From assembly GCA_040752975.1 (NCBI GenBank), contig JBFMHF010000013.1:1-64000 (forward strand): DNA of 64,000 bases, in the 5' to 3' direction. Below, piece by piece: positions 26,022 to 34,574 of this stretch; position 1 is the first letter of the stretch, and every line of letters begins with the position of its first letter. Both the position numbers and the translations under genes were made by a program. Under the pieces are notes generated by a model. The model searched no databases and was not told the DNA's origin. It worked only from the letters and a program-made list of their open reading frames with translations. Source of the DNA: JADLDB01 sp040752975 (lineage in GTDB: Bacteria; Myxococcota; Myxococcia; Myxococcales; Myxococcaceae).

Positions 26022-26990
26022 TCACCGGGAAAGAAAGTACAGCCCGAGCGTCACCGCGATCCCCGAAACCGCGAGCAGTGCGCCGACGCCCATGAGGAGG
26101 AGCTCGGACGGGACGCCGCGGCGCGGGTGGGGCTGGGTGGTCTCTGACGGAGCGTCCTCGCCGAAAGCGGGCTGGGGAGCTTCCACCGCAGGCGCGGGGA
26201 CGGGTTCGATGGGCGGCGCGGGGGACTTCGCCTCGGGCCCCATGTCGGCCTTCGGCCCGGGCTTCTCCGGCTGGCCGGGCGGCGCGTCGGCTGGTGCAGG
26301 CAAGCCCACCACCGTCCGCTCTTCTGGCGCGCGCTCGGGGCCGTTGAAGCGCAGCATCGTCTGGCCCAGCTCCAGCACGTCGCCGGACTGAATCGGGACT
26401 TCCTTCTTCAGCCGCGTCCCGTTGAGGAAGGTGCCGTTCATGTCGGACAGCGGCTTGAGGAACCAGGTCTTGCCTCGTCGCGTCAGCCGCGCGTGCGCCC
26501 GCGACACCGCGCGATCTCTCAACCGCACGTGCGCGTCGTCCGCGCGGCCGATGGTGTTGTCGTCCGCCGCGATGGGGAAGGTGATGCCCTTGTCGAAGCC
26601 CGTCACGCAGGTGAAGGTGGCCGCGCGCGTGTTCTCCGGCGCCACCTCCCCCGACAACAGCTCCTTCGCCACGAAGGCCGTGCCCGCCAGCTTGCGAGAC
26701 TCCCGCTGCTTCGCGTCCACTGCCTGGCGCAGCACGACGTCATTGGGCAGCTTCAGCTCCTCGCCCGCCACCACCAGCCGCGGGACGTTCGCCGGGAAGA
26801 GGGCCTTGCCGATCCGCAGGCTCCGAATCGACTTCACCTGCACCTGCCCATTCTCCAGCGTCAGCGTGAGCAGTCCGTGCGGCAGGCCGTCGAGGCGAAT
26901 GTCGTCCTTCGGCCCGCCGCCCACCTTCACCTGGCCGTCCACCAGGTCCACTGGCATCACTTCGTCGTTGAACACGATCTCGAGGCGCAT
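26022..26990 (-). CDS. FHA-domain membrane protein
   Basis: 322 residues. Residues 1-110 form a first beta-rich domain (MRLEIVFNDEVMPVDLVDGQ), possibly a degenerate FHA. A canonical FHA domain lies at about 125-205: TIGRADDAHVRLRDRAVSRAH and DMNGTFLNGTRLKK, with the phosphothreonine-contacting Arg, Ser and Asn residues present. A Pro-rich linker leads to a single C-terminal membrane span (LLLMGVGALLAVSGIAVTLG). Such proteins recruit Thr-phosphorylated partners to the membrane, and at least two Ser/Thr kinases are encoded in this window. Divergent from the CBM9-like lipoprotein gene with 103 bp between starts. Confidence 0.85.
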   Translation of the reverse strand: MRLEIVFNDEVMPVDLVDGQVKVGGGPKDDIRLDGLPHGLLTLTLENGQVQVKSIRSLRIGKALFPANVPRLVVAGEELKLPNDVVLRQAVDAKQRESRKLAGTAFVAKELLSGEVAPENTRAATFTCVTGFDKGITFPIAADDNTIGRADDAHVRLRDRAVSRAHARLTRRGKTWFLKPLSDMNGTFLNGTRLKKEVPIQSGDVLELGQTMLRFNGPERAPEERTVVGLPAPADAPPGQPEKPGPKADMGPEAKSPAPPIEPVPAPAVEAPQPAFGEDAPSETTQPHPRRGVPSELLLMGVGALLAVSGIAVTLGLYFLSR

Positions 26991-27093
26991 GGCGCTCGAC
27001 TGAGCAACCCCTGCGCCCGCGCAAGTGCCTGAAGAGACGAGGCTTTGGAATCAGGCTGCGTCCGGGGCGCGGGCGTGTAGTCTCCGCGCCGCG

Positions 27094-28308
27094 ATGCGAA
27101 TGAGTCAGATGTGGGTGTGGGTAGTCGTGGCCGTCGTGGCCGGGTGTCGTGACGAGCAGGCCGGACCCAGGCCGAAGGCCGGGCAGGCGCCCCGTCCACA
27201 GGTTGGCGGGAGTGTGCGCACGCTGGAGGCGGCGCCGGCCCTCACTTTCACCAGCGGGGCGACGTGGGCGGGGGGCGCGGTGACGTACCTGGGCTCCATC
27301 GTCGAGCCGCCCAGGCCCAGGCCGGGCGACCAGGTGACGCTCAGGCACTATTTTCGCGCCGACGCGGACGTGCCGCAGGGCTACCGCTTCTTCGCGCACG
27401 TCCTCGACGCGGACTCGCGGCGGCAACTCGGGAACCTCGATCATGAGATCCAGCAGGGCGCTGCGCCGCTGGGCACCTGGCCGAAAAAGAAAGTCATCGA
27501 GGACGTCCATGGCTTCCAGATGCCCAACTTCCCGGGGACGCTGCAGCTCGCCATCGGCTTCTGGAACGACGCGGGGAGGCTGCCGGTCGACAGCGTGGCC
27601 CTCTCCGACGGCGACAACCGGGTGCTGGGTCCACGCTTCGAGGGGCACGTGGCCGCGCTGCCGGAGTACCGTACGCCCCGCGCCGCGAAGGCGCCCCTCA
27701 TCGACGGCAAGCTGGACGACGACGTGTGGAAGAGCGCGCCCGAGGTGGTGCTGCAGGGCAGCTTCGACGGCCGGCCGGTCGAGCGGAAGACGACGTTCCG
27801 CGCCGTGTGGGACGACGAGTTCCTCTACGTGGCCTTCTGGGCCGAGGACAAGGACGCCTGGGGCACCCTGAGGAAGAAGGACGACCCCATCTACACCGAG
27901 GACGCGTGCGAGGTGTTCCTCGACGCGAACGGTGACGGCGCCACCTACAACGAGCTGCAGGTGTCGCCCCACAACGTCAACTTCGACGCCAGCTTCGTCG
28001 CGCGCCGCAGCGATCTCGCCGAGGCGATGAAGTGGGAGTCGGGCATGCAGACGGCGGTGCAGGTGAAGGGCACGCTGGACGACGCCTCCGACACCGACGA
28101 GTTCTGGTCCGCGGAGATGAAGATCCCTTTGAAGAACCTCAACAGCGTGCCGAGGCTGCCCCCACAGAAGGGCGACAAGTGGCGCTTCAACGCGTACCGA
28201 CTCGAGCACCTCTCGCGCCAGAAGAACGTCGAAGGGCAGGCCTTCAGCCCGCTCTTCGTCGGCGACTTCCACAACCTGCCGCGCTTCGGGTGGCTCGTCT
28301 TCGACTGA
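27094..28308 (+). CDS. Lipoprotein with CBM9-like C-terminal domain
   Basis: 404 residues. The start ATG 27094 opens a lipoprotein signal (MWVWVVVAVVAGC). Residues about 50-195 are a beta domain (LTFTSGATWAGGAVTYLGS, GYRFFAHVLDADSRRQLGN). Residues about 200-404 fit the CBM9/DOMON-like domain: IDGKLDDDVWKSAPEV, EFLYVAFWAEDKDAWGTL, TEDACEVFLDANGDG, with the usual closing block FGWLVFD. CBM9-type domains bind sugars or occur in uncharacterised surface proteins. The ligand cannot be told from sequence. Stand-alone gene, converging with the next one with 9 bp between stops. Confidence 0.7.
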   Translation: MRMSQMWVWVVVAVVAGCRDEQAGPRPKAGQAPRPQVGGSVRTLEAAPALTFTSGATWAGGAVTYLGSIVEPPRPRPGDQVTLRHYFRADADVPQGYRFFAHVLDADSRRQLGNLDHEIQQGAAPLGTWPKKKVIEDVHGFQMPNFPGTLQLAIGFWNDAGRLPVDSVALSDGDNRVLGPRFEGHVAALPEYRTPRAAKAPLIDGKLDDDVWKSAPEVVLQGSFDGRPVERKTTFRAVWDDEFLYVAFWAEDKDAWGTLRKKDDPIYTEDACEVFLDANGDGATYNELQVSPHNVNFDASFVARRSDLAEAMKWESGMQTAVQVKGTLDDASDTDEFWSAEMKIPLKNLNSVPRLPPQKGDKWRFNAYRLEHLSRQKNVEGQAFSPLFVGDFHNLPRFGWLVFD

Positions 28309-28317
28309 CGACTCACG

Positions 28318-29805
28318 TCAGGGCGAGACGCGGCGCGCCTTCGCGCGCAGCTTCGGCGGCACCTGCTCCAGGGAGTCCACGTACGTCTCCACGCCCTGCG
28401 CGTCGGTGTAGACGTAGATGCCCGGCTCGGCCGCGCCCGGTGACGTCGGCAGCGAGGGAGGCGGCGTCGTCGGCTGAGACGCAACGTCGGCGGGCGTTGG
28501 CGCTGGCTTCGTCGGCGGCATGACGCCGCGCAGCGCCGGCCGGGGCGCGGCGTCGTGCGCGGTGGGGGGCGGTTGCGCCGCCTGCGCCGAGGGAATCGCC
28601 AGGCGGAAGAGGGCCAGCGTCCCCTCGAAGGGCTTGCCGGCCAACGCCCGGCGCGCGGCGATCAACAACTGGCCGTCGGGCATGATGACGGCGCGGCCCG
28701 ACTGGAAGTTGATGCCCGGCTCCTCCTGCTCCCAGAGGCCGTCCTCACCGAAGCGCGTGTCGAGCCGGCCGTCGCTCCACAACGCCACCACCAGGCTGGC
28801 GCGCTGGGCCTTCACCGAGAAGCTGGTCGCGGCCACCGCCCGCCGCCCGTCGGGCAGGACCAGCACCGCGAAGGGCCACTCGAGTCGATCGTCGTGCTGC
28901 TGCCACTCCAGCGGCTTCGACGCCCGCCCGTCGGAAGCGACGGTGGTGAGCTGCTGCCCGCGAAGGCGCGAGGCGTAGTGAAGCGTGCCGTCCCTCGCCA
29001 CGGCCAGCGCGCGCGCAGCCGCCGTCTCCGCCGGAGCGGCCCGCCCGCCCACGCCGAAGGCGTCGTCCAGCAGGCCCGAGGTGGTGAGGCGGAAGAGCTG
29101 CGGGCGCAGCTTCGTGCCCGCGCCGATCACCAACTGCCCTTCCGGCGTCAGGGAGGCGACCAGCTCACCGCTGTTGGTGCGCTCGTAGGTGGCGACCGGC
29201 TTCTCCCCTGCGGCCCACGCTGGATCGACGCGCCCGTCGGAGAGGAGCCGGTGTACGTACAGCGCCGTCAGGCCCTCAACGCTGTCCACCGTCGTCACCA
29301 CGTACACGCGGCCCTGGCCGTCGACCTGCACCACGGCCTCTCCACCGGTGGTGGACGCGTTGGGCAGCAACCGCGGGGCGGTGAGGGTCGTCTTGCCCGC
29401 CGCGCCGAAGGCCCGCTCGAGAGAGAAGTCCCCCATTCGCCGCGCCTCGATCTTCACCTCCGCGGCGTCGGGCCTCATCAGCGCGGTGGCCACCAGCAGC
29501 CGCTGGCGAGCGGCGTCGACGATGGCCGAGGACGGAGACGTCCCCTTTGGAAAGACGAAGCGATCGATGATGCGGCCGTCCGCGCCGTAGCGGACGACGG
29601 TGCTGCGCAGACCCTCGGGGCGGGCGTGGGAGCTCGTCACCACCAGGGACTCACAGGTGGACGGATCCGTCCACAGCATCACCGGGGCGCCGGGCTCTGC
29701 CCGCGTCTCTTCATTGGGCGCCCAGGTGGGGCTGCAGGTCGCGGTGGCCGCGGCGAGTACGAGGGTGAGCACCTTCTGGATTCTAACCCGGATCGTCCGC
29801 CCCAA
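28318..29805 (-). CDS. Secreted beta-propeller-like protein with DUF4124-like tail
   Basis: 495 residues from a TTG at 29805, supported by GGGAG 4 nt upstream and a basic n-region before the hydrophobic segment (VLTLVLAAATATC). A GTG at 29772 is a shorter alternative. The body carries several delta-60-type repeats (GRVDPAWAAGEKP, SGLLDDAFGVGGR, DGRLDTRFGEDG), suggesting a beta propeller. After a Pro-rich linker the last 40 residues (GIYVYTDAQGVETYVDSLE) resemble the DUF4124 domain of periplasmic proteins. The acylation site (ATATC) is weak, so the protein may be secreted rather than lipidated. The role is unknown. Confidence 0.6.
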   Translation of the reverse strand: MGRTIRVRIQKVLTLVLAAATATCSPTWAPNEETRAEPGAPVMLWTDPSTCESLVVTSSHARPEGLRSTVVRYGADGRIIDRFVFPKGTSPSSAIVDAARQRLLVATALMRPDAAEVKIEARRMGDFSLERAFGAAGKTTLTAPRLLPNASTTGGEAVVQVDGQGRVYVVTTVDSVEGLTALYVHRLLSDGRVDPAWAAGEKPVATYERTNSGELVASLTPEGQLVIGAGTKLRPQLFRLTTSGLLDDAFGVGGRAAPAETAAARALAVARDGTLHYASRLRGQQLTTVASDGRASKPLEWQQHDDRLEWPFAVLVLPDGRRAVAATSFSVKAQRASLVVALWSDGRLDTRFGEDGLWEQEEPGINFQSGRAVIMPDGQLLIAARRALAGKPFEGTLALFRLAIPSAQAAQPPPTAHDAAPRPALRGVMPPTKPAPTPADVASQPTTPPPSLPTSPGAAEPGIYVYTDAQGVETYVDSLEQVPPKLRAKARRVSP

Positions 29806-29806
29806 C

Positions 29807-29822
29807 TCGCTCCCGCGAGCGA
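29807..29822 (-). promoter_or_regulatory. Hairpin covering a ribosome-binding site
   Basis: TCGCTC and GAGCGA pair around CCGC, directly before the TTG start of the minus-strand gene and containing its GGGAG ribosome site. It may limit translation, or act as a terminator for the nifJ operon that ends 69 bp upstream. Confidence 0.35.
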
Positions 29823-29890
29823 CAGTCTGCCGGCGTCATCGCCGTTCGCCCCCGTCGGCGCCCTTCGCGAGGCCGGTGGAGCGGCCATCG

Positions 29891-30889
29891 TCAGCGGTGG
29901 TAACCCTGCAGCAGCTTCACGTAGTTCGCCCGCTCGTACCCCGAAGGATCCGGGCTGCGCTCCAGGTTCATGCTGCCCGAGAGCTGGCGCACCGAGTCGT
30001 ACTCGTGCTCCTCGAGCCACAGCTTGAGGCCGTCGCGGAGGTGGGTGATCCGCCGCGGCCCATTCTTGAGCAGCTCCGACACCACCTGCACCGCACCAGC
30101 GCCGGCCATCAGGGCCTTGATGACGTGTTCCGTCTCATGGACGCCGCCGCTGCACGCGAGCGGCACCTTCGTCCGCGAGGAGAGGATCGCCAGCCACCGC
30201 AAGCGGAGCAGGAGCTCGGACGGATCGGACAGGTGCAGCACGCGGTTGAGCGCGAGGGTCTCGGTGTCGATGTCCGGCTGGTACAGCCGATTGAAGAGCA
30301 CCAGCCCCGCGACGCCCTCGGCCTCCAGGGAGCGCGCGAAGTGGGGCAGCGAGGAGTAGAAGGGCGACAGCTTCACCCCGACGGGGATCTTCACCGTCGC
30401 CTTCACCTTCCGGATGATGAAGAGCTGCTCCTGCTCGACGGCGTGCGCGTCCTGCTGGGGATCGGACGGCAGCGCGTAGAGGTTGAGCTCCAGGGCGCTC
30501 GCGCCCGCCTGCTCGATCAGCCTGGCGTACTCCAGCCACCCGCCCGGCGTGGTGCCGTTGAGCGAGCCGATCACCGGCACCTTCACCGCCGCCTTGATCT
30601 TCCGGATCTGCTCCAGGTACGCGTCGGGCCCCAGCGCGAAGTCGGCGGTCGAGGGGAACCAGCCTTGCGCCTCCGCGTTCAGCTCCGTCCACGCGTCGAG
30701 GTGGCGGTGCGCCGCCATCTGCTCGGCCACCAACTGCTCCTCGAAGAGCGAGTGCATGGTGATGCAGGCCGCGCCCGCGTCCTCCAGCCGCCTCACCATG
30801 TCGAGATCGTCCACCAGCGGCGAGGCGCCCGGGAAGATCGGGTGCTCGAGGGTGAGGCCCAGCCACGTCGTCGAGAGATCCACGGCCAT
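29891..30889 (-). CDS. Dihydroorotate dehydrogenase-like FMN protein, nifJ partner
   Basis: 332 residues, a TIM barrel of the PyrD superfamily. The FMN phosphate site is clear (CSGGVHETEHVIKALMAGA, AVQVVSELLKNGP). KIPVGVKLSPF and the NGTTPGGWLEYARLIEQAG stretch also fit. The motif that carries the catalytic Cys/Ser in true dihydroorotate dehydrogenases (N-x-S-C/x-P-N) reads ELNLYALPSDP here, so pyrimidine synthesis is unlikely. The ATG follows the nifJ stop by a single base, so the two proteins are made together. A redox role linked to pyruvate:ferredoxin oxidoreductase is plausible but inferred only from position. Confidence 0.8.
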   Translation of the reverse strand: MAVDLSTTWLGLTLEHPIFPGASPLVDDLDMVRRLEDAGAACITMHSLFEEQLVAEQMAAHRHLDAWTELNAEAQGWFPSTADFALGPDAYLEQIRKIKAAVKVPVIGSLNGTTPGGWLEYARLIEQAGASALELNLYALPSDPQQDAHAVEQEQLFIIRKVKATVKIPVGVKLSPFYSSLPHFARSLEAEGVAGLVLFNRLYQPDIDTETLALNRVLHLSDPSELLLRLRWLAILSSRTKVPLACSGGVHETEHVIKALMAGAGAVQVVSELLKNGPRRITHLRDGLKLWLEEHEYDSVRQLSGSMNLERSPDPSGYERANYVKLLQGYHR

Positions 30890-30890
30890 G

Positions 30891-33800
30891 TCAGTGCCCC
30901 TTCTCCCGGTTGGTCACGTGCACCGCGGCGAGCTGCTCGTAGACCGCGCGCCTCCGGGCCGAGAACTCCTCGTTCGCGGCGACCAGGTCCTCGTAGCGCT
31001 TCGGATCTCGCAGGGCGACCATGCGGAAGCGCCCTTCGTTCTTCATGTAGTCGCGCGCCTTCGTCTTCGGCGTCGGCGAGTCGAGCTGCAGCGGGGCCTC
31101 TCCCGCCGCGATGCGCCGTGGGTCGAAGCGGTACATCGGCCAGACGCCCGAATCGACCGCCAGCTTCTGCTGCTCGCAGCCGTGCTCGAGGTCGTACCCG
31201 TGGGCGATGCAGTGGCTGTACGCGATGATGAGGGACGTACCGGGGTACGCCTCGGCCTCGCGGAAGGCCTTGAGCGTCTGCGCGTCCTTCGCGCCCATGG
31301 CCACCGACGCGACGTAGACGTTGCCGTAGCTCATCGCGAGCAGGCCCAGGTCCTTCTTTCCAACAGCCTTGCCCGCCGCCGCGAACTTGGCCGCCGCGCC
31401 GATGGGCGTGGCCTTCGACGCCTGGCCGCCGGTGTTCGAGTACACCTCGGTGTCCAGCACCAGGATGTTCACGTTCGCGCCGCTGGCCAGCACGTGATCC
31501 AGGCCGCCGTACCCGATGTCGTAGGCCCAGCCGTCGCCGCCGATGATCCACACGGACTTCTTCACCAGCGCGTCCGCGAGGCCGAGCAGCCGCTTCGCTT
31601 CGGCGGAGTCCAGGCCTTTGAGCTTCTCTTTGAGCGCCTGCACACGCCCGCGCTGCTTCGCCAGGCCTGCCTCGTCGTCCTGGTTCGCCTCGAGCAACTC
31701 TCTCACCAGTGTGTCACCCAGCTTCGGCGCGAGCGACGTGACGAGCGAGCGCGCGAGCTGCTCCTGCGCCTCGACCGCGAGCCGCATGCCCAGGCCGAAC
31801 TCCGCGTTGTCCTCGAAGAGCGAGTTGGCCCAGGCCGGCCCGCGCCCCTGCTGGTTCTTCGACCACGGCGTGGTGGGCAGGTTGCCTCCGTAGATCGACG
31901 TGCACCCGGTGGCGTTGGCGACCAGCATGCGATCGCCGAACAACTGGGTGACGAGCTTGATGTACGGCGTCTCGCCGCAGCCCGCGCACGCGCCCGAGAA
32001 CTCGAACAACGGCTCGAGGAACTGGGAAGCCTTCAGCTCCGGGCCCACCGCGGTGCGGTCGACGTACGGCAGCTCGGCGAAGAACTTCCAGTTCTCGCGC
32101 TCGACGTCACGCAGCGGCTCCACCGCGGCCATGTCGATGGCCTTGTGCCTGGGGTTCGCCTTGTCGCGGGCCGGGCAGACGTTCACGCACAGGCCGCAGC
32201 CGGTGCAGTCGTCGGGGGCGACCTGCAGCGCGTACTTCCAGCCCGCGCCAGACGGAGCGTTGCCGAAGTCCTTCGCCTTGAAGTCCATGGTGACGAAGGA
32301 CTTCGGCGCGCCGCCCAGCGACTTGGGGTCGACCAACTGCGTGCGGATCGCCGCGTGCGGGCAGATGAGCGAGCACTTGTTGCACTGGATGCAGATGCTC
32401 GGATCCCACCTGGGGATCTCCAGGGCGATGGCGCGCTTCTCCCACCTGGTCGTGCCGGTGGGCCACGTTCCATCGACGGGGAAGGCGCTGACGGGCAGGA
32501 GGTCGCCCTTGCCGGCCATCATCATCGCCGTGACGCGCTGGACGAAGTCAGGCGCCTCCTTCGGCACCACCGGCGGGCGGGGCAGGGCGCCGTTCAGCTT
32601 CGTGGGCACGGTGGCCTCGTGCAGGTTGGCGAGCGCCGCGTCGATGGCCGCGAAGTTGCGCTTGATGACCTCGCTGCCGCGCTTGCCGTACGTCTTCTCG
32701 ACCGCATGGCGGATGTGCTCGAGCGCCTCGTCCATCGGCAGTACGCCGGACAGCTTGAAGAAGCACACCTGCATCACCGCGCTGATGTAGCGATCGAGGC
32801 CCACCTCGCGCGCCACCTTGAAGGCGTCGATGACGAAGAACTTGAGCTTCTTCGACAGCACCTGTTCCTGCACCTCGCGCGGGAGGTACTTGAAGGCCTG
32901 ATCCGGCGGGTGGTGGGTGTTGAGGAGGAAGGTCGCTCCCGCAGCCGCGCTCTCCAGCACGTCGTGGCGCTCGAGCAGCGGCGCGTAGTGGCACGCCACG
33001 AAGCTGGCCGACTTCACCAGGTACGTGCTGCGGATGGGCTTCGGCCCGAAGCGCAGGTGCGACACGGTGATGGCGCCCGACTTCTTCGAGTCGTAGACGA
33101 AGAAGCCCTGGGCGTAGCGGTTGGCTTCCTGGCCGATGATCTTGATCGTCTGCTTGTTGCTGCCGACGGTGCCGTCGCTGCCGAGGCCGTACAGCACGGC
33201 GCGCACCACCTCGGGGGGCTCGAGATCGAAGCTGGCGTCGTAGTCCAGCGAGCGCTTCGTCACGTCGTCGTTGATGCCGACGGTGAAGTGGTTCCGCGGA
33301 GCCGGCTTCTTCAGCTCGTCGAAGACGGCCTTCACCATCCCGGGCGTGAACTCCTTCGACGACAGCCCGTAGCGGCCGCCGATGATGCGCGCGGCGCGGC
33401 CCGCTTCGGCGAAGGCCGTGGTGACGTCCTGGTACAGGGGCTCCCCGACGGCGCCGGGTTCTTTGGTGCGGTCCAGCACCGCGATCGCCTTGACGGACGC
33501 GGGCACGGCCTTCGCGAACGTCGCAACATCGAACGGGCGGAACAGCCGGACGATGACGACGCCGACCTTCTCACCCCTGGCGACGAGGTAGTCGACTGTC
33601 TCACGCACGGCGTCGCTGCCGGAGCCCATCAGCACCAGCACGCGCTCGGCGTCCGGCGCGCCGACGTAGTCGTACAGCCTGTACGCGCGGCCGGTCAGCC
33701 GCTCGAAGCGGTCCATCGCCGCCTGCACGTGACCGGGAACCGCGTCGTAGAAGCCGTTGCACGCCTCGCGGGCCTGGAAGAACGCGTCGGGGTTCTGCGC

Positions 33801-34454
33801 CGTGCCGCGCAGCACCGGCGCGTCCGGCGTCAGCTTGCGGGAACGGTACGCCGCGATGTCGGCCTCGTCGATCATCGCTCGCAGTTGCTCGTCCTCGAGC
33901 GCGACGATGCGGCTCACCTCGTGCGAGGTGCGGAAGCCGTCGAAGAAGTGGAGGAACGGCACCCGGGCCTTCAGCGTCGCGGCGTGGGAGATGGCGGCGA
34001 AGTCCTGCGCCTCCTGCACGGTGCTCGAGCAGAGCTCGGCGAAGCCGGTGGTGCGCGCCATCATCACGTCGGAGTGGTCGCAGAAGATGGACAAGGCGTG
34101 CGTCGCCACCGAGCGCGCCGCGACGTGCAGCACGAAGGGCGTCAGCTCACCGGCGATCTTCAGCATGTCGGGCAGCATCAGCAGCAGGCCCTGGGACGAC
34201 GTGAACGTCGTCGTCAGCGCGCCGGCCTGGAGCGAGCCGTGCACCGCGCCCGCCGCGCCAGCCTCCGACTGCATCTCGATGATCCGCGGGACCTGACCCC
34301 AGAGATTCGCCTTCCCATTGGCCGACCACTCGTCGGACAGCTCGCCCATGGGGCTGGCCGGGGTGATCGGGTAGATGGCGATGACTTCACTCAGCCGGTG
34401 GGCGACCGACGCGGCCGCCTCGTTTCCGTCGACCGTCACGTAGCGCGAGGACAT
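30891..34454 (-). CDS. nifJ: Pyruvate:ferredoxin (flavodoxin) oxidoreductase
   Basis: 1187 residues, the usual single-chain length. It oxidises pyruvate with CoA to acetyl-CoA and CO2, reducing ferredoxin or flavodoxin. The domains are in order: an N-terminal pyruvate-binding part (AIYPITPASPMGELSDEW), the CoA/transketolase-like part (VLVLMGSGSDAVRETVDYL), a ferredoxin domain with two 4Fe-4S motifs (CIQCNKCSLICPHAA and CTGCGLCVNVCPARD), and a TPP-binding C-terminal part (CAGCGETPY, GGDGWAYDIGYGGLDHVL, DTEVYSNTGGQ). The start ATG 34454 (MSSRYVTVDGNEA) fits the family; an in-frame extension to 34511 does not. The oxygen-sensitive enzyme points to life with little oxygen. It is transcribed with the dehydrogenase-like gene downstream. 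Confidence 0.97.
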   Translation of the reverse strand: MSSRYVTVDGNEAAASVAHRLSEVIAIYPITPASPMGELSDEWSANGKANLWGQVPRIIEMQSEAGAAGAVHGSLQAGALTTTFTSSQGLLLMLPDMLKIAGELTPFVLHVAARSVATHALSIFCDHSDVMMARTTGFAELCSSTVQEAQDFAAISHAATLKARVPFLHFFDGFRTSHEVSRIVALEDEQLRAMIDEADIAAYRSRKLTPDAPVLRGTAQNPDAFFQAREACNGFYDAVPGHVQAAMDRFERLTGRAYRLYDYVGAPDAERVLVLMGSGSDAVRETVDYLVARGEKVGVVIVRLFRPFDVATFAKAVPASVKAIAVLDRTKEPGAVGEPLYQDVTTAFAEAGRAARIIGGRYGLSSKEFTPGMVKAVFDELKKPAPRNHFTVGINDDVTKRSLDYDASFDLEPPEVVRAVLYGLGSDGTVGSNKQTIKIIGQEANRYAQGFFVYDSKKSGAITVSHLRFGPKPIRSTYLVKSASFVACHYAPLLERHDVLESAAAGATFLLNTHHPPDQAFKYLPREVQEQVLSKKLKFFVIDAFKVAREVGLDRYISAVMQVCFFKLSGVLPMDEALEHIRHAVEKTYGKRGSEVIKRNFAAIDAALANLHEATVPTKLNGALPRPPVVPKEAPDFVQRVTAMMMAGKGDLLPVSAFPVDGTWPTGTTRWEKRAIALEIPRWDPSICIQCNKCSLICPHAAIRTQLVDPKSLGGAPKSFVTMDFKAKDFGNAPSGAGWKYALQVAPDDCTGCGLCVNVCPARDKANPRHKAIDMAAVEPLRDVERENWKFFAELPYVDRTAVGPELKASQFLEPLFEFSGACAGCGETPYIKLVTQLFGDRMLVANATGCTSIYGGNLPTTPWSKNQQGRGPAWANSLFEDNAEFGLGMRLAVEAQEQLARSLVTSLAPKLGDTLVRELLEANQDDEAGLAKQRGRVQALKEKLKGLDSAEAKRLLGLADALVKKSVWIIGGDGWAYDIGYGGLDHVLASGANVNILVLDTEVYSNTGGQASKATPIGAAAKFAAAGKAVGKKDLGLLAMSYGNVYVASVAMGAKDAQTLKAFREAEAYPGTSLIIAYSHCIAHGYDLEHGCEQQKLAVDSGVWPMYRFDPRRIAAGEAPLQLDSPTPKTKARDYMKNEGRFRMVALRDPKRYEDLVAANEEFSARRRAVYEQLAAVHVTNREKGH

Positions 34455-34468
34455 GGAGCCCGCGGGTG

Positions 34469-34484
34469 TGCAACCGCAGGACCA
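34469..34484 (-). promoter_or_regulatory. Possible sigma54-type promoter before nifJ
   Basis: On the minus strand TGGTCC, 5 nt, TTGCA keeps the GG-N10-GC spacing. However, the predicted start would lie only about 4 nt before the ATG at 34454, leaving no leader. Weak candidate. Confidence 0.25.
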
Positions 34485-34574
34485 GACGTGCCCGAGGGCG
34501 CGCCCCTCCATCGAGCGCAGGAATTGCGCCTCGCACGAAGTCCGCGCGGCTCCTGCGCTGCAAGGGAGGACGCG

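Noticed and set aside
29891..30889. Pyrimidine-biosynthesis pyrD
   Set aside because: The catalytic-loop motif of dihydroorotate dehydrogenase is missing and the gene is coupled to nifJ.
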